From assembly GCA_905397405.1 (NCBI GenBank), contig CAJPVJ010000374.1, positions 1 to 27,016 of the forward strand: a stretch of 27,016 nt of DNA. Reading direction: 5' to 3'. Below the pieces are notes generated by a model, which ran no database searches, had not been told where the DNA came from, and saw only the letters and a list, made by a program, of their open reading frames with translations. The translations under genes were made by a program, and so were the position numbers. Source of the DNA: Oppiella nova. Taxonomy: Eukaryota; Arthropoda; Arachnida; Sarcoptiformes; Oppiidae. This document shows, piece by piece, positions 10,652 through 19,842 of the stretch (its first letter is position 1; each line of letters begins with the position of its first letter).

Positions 10652-11366
10652 AATAATGTGACATTCAATTAGTATTTATTAAATAAATTCAAACAAAAGT
10701 TTTCTACAAAATGTAACAAAACTTTTTGTCACACAAATCATTTGCGTTGACATTATATGGCAATAGAGGGCACTCCACACACCATATGTTTACGCCATAC
10801 AGACTCGTGTTTCGGCTTTTCCTATGCTTTGCAATGCTTTGCATTTTTCAATGCATTGTATTGACAGAAATGTTGACTTACTATTACGACACGCTGTATC
10901 TCATATAGGTTGACGCCAATGGCGTTTAGTACAGAATGTGTTGTATAGTATTGTATATAGTTTTGTGGGAAAAGCCATTTTGTGGTTCAAAAAGCATTCA
11001 TTTATTTTGTAAACGATTTTTACTGTAAATTCAATTTTAATTGTGTTTTTATGACAAAAATATTTTTTATTAACTCAACTCTTCCGACACAAATTGGCGC
11101 ACCTATTCGTCACATAGGGATCAATTGGGAGACAATTGGCGTCACTTTTATTGAATGGTAAACGCGTTACACATATAAGACGTGAGACATAAGGCTTACC
11201 ACAAGACATGTCTGTTTCGCATAGACTCCAGAGACAAACGCCGATGAATTGGTGAAACACTTACCACCGATTCAATTGTCGCTATGAATGAGCACTTCTT
11301 GTAGTTAGTTATCCACTCATTCGTCAAACGCTTGCATCGGTTGGCGGTTAAGAGCGGTCCCGAAGA
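10652..11366. other. Intergenic region between WBP11 and USP36
   Basis: The WBP11 3' end comes first, then AT-rich sequence. A reverse-strand, cysteine-rich open frame of about 60 codons lies at 11075-11260. Its stop is followed within a few bases by AATAAA on the reverse strand, but no gene can be established. The USP36 promoter and 5' untranslated region must be near the right end. Confidence 0.5.
10682..10687 (+). terminator. Candidate poly(A) signal of WBP11
   Basis: AATAAA 31 bases past the stop codon, within an ATTAAATAAA context. Confidence 0.55.
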
Positions 11367-14300
11367 ATGGGTTCAGTTCTCGATGAGAACTCCTATTCAA
11401 TCAATAATCAGGTATTTGTTGATAATATATATAGAATTGTCACTCATTTGGTCCGATGATCGCATGAGTAGATAACGAGCGGATCCCGGTCTTCGCTACT
11501 CATATCGCACGTGGAGTTCGAGGCCAACGATGACGACGACGACACGATGTCTGCGAAGACATTGCAAACCAAATACAATGTCCTGACAAACGACGGCAAA
11601 GTGTTTAACAACAATGTCTTAAGCAATGATGGCATCAAATTGAACGGACAAATGAAAATGAGTCCAAACGTGAATAGTCTAATGAATGGTAACTCAAATG
11701 ATAATACGAGTGACGGATTAGTGGCGCCAAAACACGTGCTGTTTCTGCGCGAGAGAGTCCTCTTGGACTGGAAACAGGTATTCATTGATTATCTCATGAA
11801 TTGTTGATTGAATTGAAGACTCATTTGTTTGTTCGCCTCAAAGCCCCAGAAGATTGGCGCCGGTCTTCACAATCTGGGAAATACATGTTTCCTCAATAGT
11901 GTACTCCAATGCCTGTCCTACTGCCCCCCTTTAGTCAACTATTTATTGCATACCAATGACCACAACACTGCTCGATGTAAGACAATCAGACGGTGGTGTG
12001 CTTTGCGATCACTAATGCTTATCACTGATTAGGTGCACAAATGAATCAAATGTTTTGTATGGTCTGCGAAATGGCGCGACTCATACGACAGACCCGTAAT
12101 AGTGGACAACCCGTGAAACCTATTGAGATCTGCCGACGCCTTAAAGCCATCGCCAAACACTTCCAGTTGGGCCGTCAAGAAGATGCTCACGAGTTCTTGC
12201 GTTATGTGGTCGACAACATGTGGAAGTCGTGCCTCAACTCCAACGACTCGGTGCCCAACGCATCCAAACTGGACCCTAAGAGCAAAGAGACGACTGCCAT
12301 CAACCAGATCTTCGGCGGTTACCACAGGAGTCAAGTGACCTGTTTTGCCTGTAAAGCCAAGAGTAATACATACGACTATTTCATGGATTTTATGCTCGAT
12401 ATTAAGGTATGAGTGCTTAACACCACCTTTTGTACTGTATATTATGATTGATGACTAATTGATCCATCGGTTCCTCTGTCACCTCCAGAATGCCAATAGT
12501 CTGGAGAAGGCATTGGAGAAGTTCGTGACGCCTGAGATCCTGCAGAACGAGAACAGCTATAAGTGCACGCGTTGTAAGAGGAAGACAGTGGCGCGCAAGC
12601 AGTTCACCATCTATTCGGCCCCAAATGTGGCCACATTTCAGTTGAAGCGTTTCGATTATCACCGAATATTTGGCGGCAAAATCACGAAACCCGTCACATA
12701 TCCGGAGCGACTCAATCTCAGGCCATACATGTCCGACAATAAGGTAATGGTGTTTCGAGAATAGCTACCGTCACATACCGTTACCTGACCTATAAGTAGT
12801 CACGAATGTAATGCTAATGGTGTTGTGTTTGATGATAGGGTGCGCCCATTATCTATAAACTGAACTCAGTTTTGGTGCATTTGGGCGGTTCGTGTAACTC
12901 AGGGCACTATTTCTGTTACGTCCGTAACTCCAACAACTCGTGGTATCTGATGGACGACTCCCGCACTGTTCAAGTGAATCAAAACCAGGCGCTCAGCCAA
13001 CAGGCATACGTACTGTTCTACGTGCGAGTGGACACCGACTTTCATAAGCCGGCGCCCGTTATCGTACGTATTGATTGTCATTAGGTTTTAGTCGTTATAT
13101 TCATAATTGTTTTGTTGTCTTAGAATGGACTCAAACTAAAGTCCAGTCCCGGACTGAGTCCGGAGTTGTTTCGTAACCAGAATCACGTGAATAATGTGCG
13201 AAACGATAGCCTGAACTCGAGTTTTGTTCAGAGGAAACCCCTAACCATAACGGGCTTACAGTCGGGTGTCATGAAAGTGATGCCAAATAATAACAATAAT
13301 AATCATCTGAATCACAAACAAAACACGAACTCTAAGTCAGTGAACGACTCGATTAAACAGTTAGTGCCTTACGATGACTACGACTCATCCGATGAGGACA
13401 ACGGCGCCAAACAGACCGCCCCCACAACGCCCGCCACCGTTCACATGAATGGCAGTCTCAAGAACAGCTCAAACTGTGATAAAAGAATTAGTGGTAATCA
13501 TAACGAGAATATAAATAATAACAGTAATAATAACCGGTTATCTGCGGGCGAACACAAGTCACACGAATTGGCGGTAAAGAGTCCGCAAAAGTCGACAAAA
13601 TTAGATAATATATCGATTAAACTGAAGACTAATACAAACCAAATCATTCCAAACCCGAAACATAAAAGCATTACTAATAGTATACCAAACCATACCTCAG
13701 AATGTGCTTCAAATTGTGTGCCTTTGGCTCCGATCACAATCGCGAAGGTGAAGGCGACCACCAGTTCCTGGCACGTCGTCGAGAGCTGTGGACACCGGTC
13801 GCCATCCATCACATCCAACTCGAGCACAAATAGTGTCAACTCGACCACTGAGTGGACGGTCTCTGATTGTAGCAAAGAGTTTAACGGCACTCCCACTCCA
13901 CGCGCCAAACATAAGCATAGAAACAAACAGCAACTAAACGGCTGTCCGGCGAGCGGTCTAACCAACGGAAATGTGACACCAGTGTTGAGTACAAAACAGA
14001 AATTACCTCAAAGCGAGCCGCAAAGTAATGGACCAAACATAAGCATAGAAACAAACAGCAACTAAACGGCTGTCCGGCGAGCGGTCTAACCAACGGAAAT
14101 GTGACACCAGTGTTGAGTACAAAACAGAAATTACCTCAAAGCGAGCCGCAAAGTAATGGCAAGACTCAGAGCCCGTCCAACGCCGGCATCTCCGATGCTG
14201 TCAACCATTCGAGCGATAATTTTGTTGATAAGAATTACTCAAACAAAGCCTCGGATTCGGAGAGATTGTCGCCGAAGAAGAATGATTTAAAGCCAGAAAA

Positions 14301-15544
14301 CCGATCGTTAGTTCATTCCAGTGTAGAGTCAAACGATTGGACCGATAGTAGTCATCAAAGAGATGGTAATTTGGACAGACGTTTGAATGGTGGCTCTCAT
14401 AGGAGTCCTAATGACAGCGGAAGAGATTGTAAGCCAAGAGATAAGAAGCAGGAGAGGAGTCACTCGAAGAGTGCCAACAATAGCTCGGACGACGAGTCCG
14501 ATGCTCACGATAAGAGCGGTAGTCATAAGCATGAGAAGCGGAAGCGACGTAAACACAGATCCCATTCAAGCGATTCGGACGAAATGGAAGAGAAGATTAT
14601 ATTAACGATAAAACACAAGAAGAAGAAGAAAAAGAAAATGAAGAAAAAGAAACACAAGAAGAGAGATATGTCCGGAAGCGACGAATCGGGTGATGACTCC
14701 GGCGATGATAATGGGTTGCAATGGGTTGAGAGGACTAAGGAGACGGTCGAAAAGGAACGGGATGTCACTTACACTAAGCCTTCAGGTACTGTATTGGATG
14801 TAAAACATTGATTTTGACGTTAACTTATATGAATTGTATTGAAACCCCATTTAACAGATCATTACGAGAAAAGATGGGACGAAAACGTTCGCGATTTGTC
14901 TAATTTGACTAAAAAGAGACCTTTCGATGAAGGCTTAGAGCAAAATAAATCGGACACAACACCAGCGAAGCCATTGTTGGTGACCAATGAGGCCGTTGTC
15001 AACGGACTCTTGAAAGCCAGTCATCGAGCGTTTGGAGACAAAGGTTTGATTGGAATTTAAAACATTGAAAACTATTGATTGAATTGTGAATATGAATGTT
15101 GAATACTATAGTGAACTCCTGGAACGGCGGACCCTCTCATTTGGACACTTCTCTCCAGGAGGAGAGCCAGAGATCTGTTAAGGATTATAGCGACGATTAC
15201 GACGAAGAGTTCGATAGGGGAAAGGTATGCTTGTATTGAATGATCTTTTAATTATCGTTTTAAACGTGTTTTTGTTTTTATGGTGCGTTTAGACGAAGAA
15301 AGTGAAGACTAAACACAGCGACAAATCATATCATGAAATGAACGGCAATGCGTTTAATCCGTTTCAAAAGGTGGCGAACGATAAGCAATGTTTTAACGGC
15401 ACTTTCAACGCAAACCGAAATAAATCTGATTTCGGACGACATCAGGATAACGGCAAGCATTGGGATAAACCGTGGAATAAGTCACACCATAAGCCACAAC
15501 AGCAACGATACGATCACCACAACCACAAAGAGCGCAGATATTAG
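11367..15544 (+). CDS. USP36: Ubiquitin carboxyl-terminal hydrolase 36 (Scrawny-type)
   Basis: Cysteine protease that removes ubiquitin. USP36/Scrawny acts in the nucleolus on rRNA-synthesis and ribosome factors and on histone H2B. Exons: 11367-11411 (tentative), 11472-11777, 11844-11976, 12033-12406, 12489-12743, 12839-13063, 13124-14785, 14858-15043, 15112-15224 and 15293-15544. They give about 1140 residues after ignoring a false 128-base duplication, against about 1120 in human. Cys box [19 protein letters not shown] carries the catalytic Cys (about residue 132). [13 protein letters not shown], the CxxC pairs CFAC and CTRC, and the His box [11 protein letters not shown] (His about 394) followed by MDDS are all present. 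A long Asn/Ser-rich tail leads to a [15 protein letters not shown] nucleolar signal. The C-terminus keeps [14 protein letters not shown] and NAFNPFQK, which is diagnostic for USP36 rather than USP42. Only the first exon and start are uncertain; VEFEAND in exon 2 aligns with vertebrate IEFEPAS. Confidence 0.94.
13905..14159. repeat. 127-bp perfect direct repeat inside USP36 exon (probable assembly overlap)
   Basis: Bases 13905-14031 recur exactly at 14033-14159, with the A at 14032 as spacer. The first copy runs into a false stop (IETNSN, then stop), whereas the second continues from [10 protein letters not shown] into KTQSPSNAG. Skipping one copy restores one open frame across the whole 13124-14785 exon. 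Confidence 0.92.
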
Positions 15545-16083
15545 CGGCAAATGTGGTTTATATGTCGAGTGAAACAGAGTTTTTAATTTAATTGGAGTAA
15601 TATTTGGCATATTTTTTGAATCATTGAATATAAATATACAGATATATTGCAGACAAATCGGTGGCAAACAATTATTTATAAATAAAACATAAAACAATGA
15701 CTTCTCGTGGAGTAAATTCATAAAAAAATGGAAAAACAATTTTTGTAAATATTTTTTGTGAACTCATTAACTATTCCGATATAATTAAGCCCTTAATAAT
15801 AATAATTAATAATTATTGACTCAATTAGTATTGAATTGAATATTTGTTTTTAAAAAATACGTGTAAATATTGGTAACGCTTTTTACTGTTAATTAAAATG
15901 AGAAACAAAATGATTGCAAATTGTCTGAACTAAATATTTAATGTTTATGTAAAATATCATTAACTTGTTTTTCAATATAATTTCTTTATTAGCAATTTTA
16001 ATGAATTTATTTTCTCGTTTTTCTCAGCGATTCCGTAGAGATAAAGTCATTTACTGTACGAAACGCAGTCACTCTGTGTCTAT
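15545..16083. other. USP36 3' end and intergenic AT-rich DNA
   Basis: USP36 3' untranslated region with its poly(A) signal at 15681, then about 400 bases of AT-rich sequence without a recognisable feature. Confidence 0.6.
15681..15686 (+). terminator. Candidate poly(A) signal of USP36
   Basis: AATAAA 137 bases past the USP36 stop codon. Confidence 0.5.
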
Positions 16084-16317
16084 ATGACTTCAAAAAGTCA
16101 GCAAATCGTTGTGAAACTCGGTTTTTTAGCTAAAGATATAAAGGCTGAGTTTACTTACTTACTTGACTTTTTATTTCCCTTTTTGTGTGCTGACGAGCGA
16201 AAGGATAGACTGAATTACACGAAATTTCTAGTCATTTGTTTTGTTGGACTCATTCCAAGTGCTTGTGTTTATTTGATTGCTAATTTCATATTTATTTATA
16301 TGTATTCATTTGCATAA
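16084..16317 (+). CDS. Hypothetical small membrane protein
   Basis: A 77-codon open frame from ATG to TAA that I do not recognise. The N-terminal half is mixed charged and hydrophobic (MTSKSQQIVVKLGFLAKD, then FTYLLDFLFPFLCADERKDR). The C-terminal half contains one long hydrophobic stretch, from FLVICFVGLIPSACVYLIAN to the end, long enough for one or two membrane passes. Base composition is less AT-biased than the flanks and third positions look plausible for coding, but no family motif is visible and there is no clear 5' context. It sits between USP36 and the anoctamin gene on the same strand. It might be a small gene, an unrecognised 5' exon of something else, or chance. Low confidence. Confidence 0.3.
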   Translation: MTSKSQQIVVKLGFLAKDIKAEFTYLLDFLFPFLCADERKDRLNYTKFLVICFVGLIPSACVYLIANFIFIYMYSFA

Positions 16318-16574
16318 ACATATTCTGGTTATTCTTTCACATGTTATTATCGCACAAAAAGCACTGACAATCAGCCTGTTTATGATTTGTGTGTCGAAAA
16401 TATATCGCAAATTATTTTTTACTCAAAAATTTTGAAAAATGCATTTCGAAGAGGATTCAGGTTTGTCACAGCGAGGCCTCAGATCAGATGCCTTTTCCTC
16501 AAAGTGAGCTTTCGTTCTGTAAGCGCTATAGTAGCTTTTCGTCTGGGTTCTATAAGTCCTCCGCCCGCGGGTAG

Positions 16575-18515
16575 ACACCGTGGCTTTGTCAGAACAGGAT
16601 CTCAAATATGATGTCATTCTCATCATTACTCCCAAAGGTTATCATATAATCGATTCTTTGGTTCAAATTCTGGCCGAAAAACTGCCGGCACTTAAAGTAG
16701 AAGTCAAACCCCATTCCCATTATAAAGAGCAGGCATTCTATATCACAGCCACCGATGAGTGCCTAATAGCCGGCGCCAAACAGTTGGGCTACGAGTTAAG
16801 ACACCAAACAGCGGACCGTCCGTTGACTACACTCGAGAGACAGACACTGATTATGCATTTTCTCAATACTTTGCGATACAATGCAAGCGATTCCGAGCCA
16901 TTGATTATTCTTAACGAATGGAAACAAATGAAATTCAAAGATAACGATCCGATTATTGCCAAACTTATCGCACGAAATCTCGTCAAACAGATCCTTCCCC
17001 TCCATAATGAACACGATTTATGCGAACTTCGGGTCCATTGGGTGTCGGCTTTCTTCTCGGTCCAGCCGTTGGAAACTATTTGCCGATACTTTGGCCACAA
17101 AATAGCCATTTATTTCGCATTCTTAGGCTTCTATACGTTTGCGTTGATATTCCCATCGATTTTGGGAATATTCATCACATTCTACGCCAATAATAACAGT
17201 CCCTTCCGCGAGATCTACGCCCTAGCTTTCACTGTACTCAACATCATTTGGTCGACAATATTCCTCCAGAAGTGGCGCCACACCAACGATCAACTGATCC
17301 GGAAGTGGAACCCAACTATCAATAAGTTCGAGACAAGTGAACCAGTTGTGAGACCTCTGTATCGCGAAAAGACTGTCTTTAAGTCATTGAATGTGGAAAT
17401 TGAGAGAAAGTTATTCAAGTATTTGGTTACATATCCTGTCATCGGATTCTGCCTTATATTCATATTCGGCGTAACTATTGCTGTGTTTAAGTTTCAGGTA
17501 AACTTTGATTGTACAGAATATTCTTATACAGAATATTCTTTAGGGAATTTCTGTCATATTCTAAGTTAATGGCAAATTGCATTCAGACCTATTGGGATGC
17601 CGTCCTTATCGGGCTTTCTCCAAAAGGACAAACCTGATTTATATATGGCTTTTATTAGGACCGGTAAAACTAGAGTCATAAGCTACTGTAGATAATAACA
17701 AATCGGCAAACCGAGTTGTTATTTCCATACTTAGTTACATTTGGTCGTCAATGTAATTGATTGTGAATTAATTACTGATATCTATTTGTGTAGAGAATTA
17801 CGAGTTGGAGACCACTCATGAAAATAATCTCATTTTAAAACTCATTTTAGTATGAATTCAATGATAATCTATATATAAATAGTTATTTAATTCTGTATCC
17901 AATTCTTAGGTCCAATTCATGAACTCTTTTCTGTCGCTGTTTTACATCGCTTTCTATATCGGAGATATGGATAAACTTCGAGAGGTATTCCTATCCCACA
18001 TCCCGTACCTATCAGTTCTAATGATTAACACATACTGTAATATGACATACAGGACATACAGGTGGTTAACTACTGTCGTTAACCGGTGAGATAACTAGTG
18101 TGCAGTTCACTAGCCATTGTAGTTCCTCAGTTACCACGGTAAGGACACCCTCAGTATGTTTAATAGGTCAAAACTGCACAAAATCCGTGTCAATGAGATC
18201 TCATCTGCGGAACTGGAGGCCAATATGCGACGATATGACAGCACTTTCGATGACTTCCTCGAACTCATCATACAGTTTGGTTACGTAATGCTCTTCTCGT
18301 CTACCTTTCCATTGGCGGCCGTCTGTGCGCTCATTAACAACATAATAGAGATCCGTTCCGACGCTTTCAAGTTGTGTGTCGTATATCAGCGCCCATTCGC
18401 CGGACAGCGGGTCCAAGATATCGGCCAATGGGAGGACGTGTTGAACGCCTTGGCCTACATCGCCATTATAGTCAACTGCGCCCTAATCGCCATTTGGTTT
18501 GAGAATAGTGTTTAG
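16575..18515 (+). CDS. ANO8: Anoctamin-8-like (TMEM16H) protein, incomplete
   Basis: TMEM16-family membrane protein. ANO8 is an intracellular member that in mammals tethers ER to plasma membrane. Supported coding pieces: 16575-17497 (cytosolic N-domain and first three membrane helices, including DYFGVK-like RYFGHKIAIYFAFLGFYTF and LNIIWSTIFLQKW), 17794-17849 (NYELETTHENNLILKLIL), 17910-17984 (VQFMNSFLSLFYIAFYIGDM), and about 18156-18515 (SSAELEANMRRYDSTFDDF, then FSSTFPLAAVCALINNIIEI and GQWEDVLNALAYIAIIVNC). Within each piece the match to ANO8 is close. Missing: the ANO8-specific start, the segment with helix 4 between 17497 and 17794, the segment after DMDKLRE with helix 6 and the acidic linker, and helices 9-10 after ALIAIW, where the frame ends at once. 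Either a decaying copy or a locus mangled in assembly. The frame has no ATG at its left end; entry by splice acceptor at 16573-16574 is assumed. Confidence 0.8.
17498..17793 (+). other. Anoctamin-8-like gene: gap where the helix-4 exon is expected
   Basis: Begins with a good GTAAAC donor. Then come two tandem AGAATATTCT palindromes (17515-17524 and 17530-17539) and a hairpin at 17694-17723. Reading all three forward frames, I do not find the conserved segment that should precede ENY. Confidence 0.55.
17694..17723. repeat. Inverted repeat, 13-bp arms
   Basis: AATAACAAATCGG and CCGAGTTGTTATT pair over 13 positions with one mismatch and a four-base loop CAAA. Located in the anoctamin gap. Confidence 0.8.
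18064..18113. repeat. Two adjacent short hairpins in the anoctamin gene
   Basis: GGTTAAC (18064-18070) pairs with GTTAACC (18078-18084) across a 7-base loop, and CTAGTG (18095-18100) pairs with CACTAG (18108-18113) across a 7-base loop. Both lie where the helix-6 coding segment should be. Confidence 0.6.
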
Positions 18516-19842
18516 CAGCCGTGGCTGCTACTGCATGTCGAGCATGAGTAGTCACAACAGTAGCTCCATACTCAAGGAGAATACACGGCCACGAAATGAA
18601 ATACATACCGGACCCTAAAGTTGTCAAACCTTTTTATTATCTTTGAATAATCTCTGATTCTTATCCCATTCCCGTCAAAGCATTTACTACTGGCGCTCAA
18701 ATGGTTGAGTCCTTTCTTATTCTGATCCGTTTCGTCGCATTCATCGGCGGTTTGTTTTTGCGATCTCTTTAACTGTCTTTCAATAACTGATATATTATGT
18801 GAAAACTAGTCATTAATTGATTACTATATATACCATAAGTAAACTTATTTACAAGTTTTGCTCAATTTTTATGCCGATTATGATTAAGTAAAGCATGAAA
18901 AGAATTATTTTATATGTTTTAATATGGATTTCAATATAAATATTCTTGTTTTTGTTGACCATTTAATGGGTTTGTTATAATTTTTTTAAAAAAATAATTA
19001 AGTTCTTGAACAACGAATTGAATGATAAGATAATTACTGAATAATGTTTTAAAACTATGATATAAAACGATAAAATGTATTATGAATTAAATATAAAATA
19101 TTAAAATATAATATAAATACTGGATACTCCAAAACCAAATATAATAAAATAAAGTATGAAACTGAATAATATTCTGCTCTAGTAAAGTTTATTGCCTAAC
19201 TTATAGCATATTTATTGCATAATTTTAATAAATATTATTAGATAAGATTAATTTATGTCATTATTTACTTGGTAAAAATTATGAAAATACTGTAATTCAA
19301 TCAATGTCTGTCTTAATTTGTTATCATTTTAACTAACTAATGATGTAAATTTTGTATTTTTGATGTTTAAGTGTCAATATTCTGTGCCTTCAATTGACAG
19401 CAACGTTGAGTGAAATAAAAGGGACACAAATGGCATCCCAAACGCTATTTCCGTAACGTTATGTACGAATGGTTTGTAAATTTAATACACAAAACACAAT
19501 ACGAATCATACGATCATTACTGGCATTACGTATGCATTGAATGTGTTATGGATTTGAATCTGTTTTCAAACACTAATTAAACACTCGTTTCGTTGCAAAC
19601 CACTGATTGTGTGATCACTTCGTGGACACTATGAGACATATTATCTCAAGAGTGCCACCGATTATGGCATAACACACGCACCACGAGTCACACTTGTATC
19701 ACTCGTGTCCACTGTATTTGACGCCATATTATTGTCTCAACCGATTGGCCATCGATTCAAGTGATCACTCGTTGATCACTACAGAGGAGGAAGTAATCTC
19801 ACGTTTTGGTGGACATTGTCTTCGCTCTGAGTCTCACAGGCG
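18516..19842. other. Intergenic region upstream of the RRM/F-box gene
   Basis: About 1.3 kb, strongly AT-rich from 18780 to 19340 and more balanced after that. I looked for the last two anoctamin helices here and did not find them. The stretch 19380-19842 is likely promoter and 5' untranslated region of the next gene. An in-frame stop at 19828 precedes the chosen ATG. Confidence 0.55.

Noticed and set aside
13498-13965. 155-codon hydrophobic reverse frame opposite USP36
   Set aside because: Leu/Phe richness is the complement of the Asn/Lys-rich USP36 tail, and it crosses the artefact duplication.
16387-16611. Open frames just upstream of the anoctamin exon as its N-terminus
   Set aside because: They stop before the exon or would need an intron of under 30 bases, and they do not resemble ANO8 N-termini.
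17570-17700. Frame with FLQKDKPDLYMAFIRTGKTR as the missing anoctamin exon
   Set aside because: No similarity to the conserved helix-4 region and no matching splice phase.
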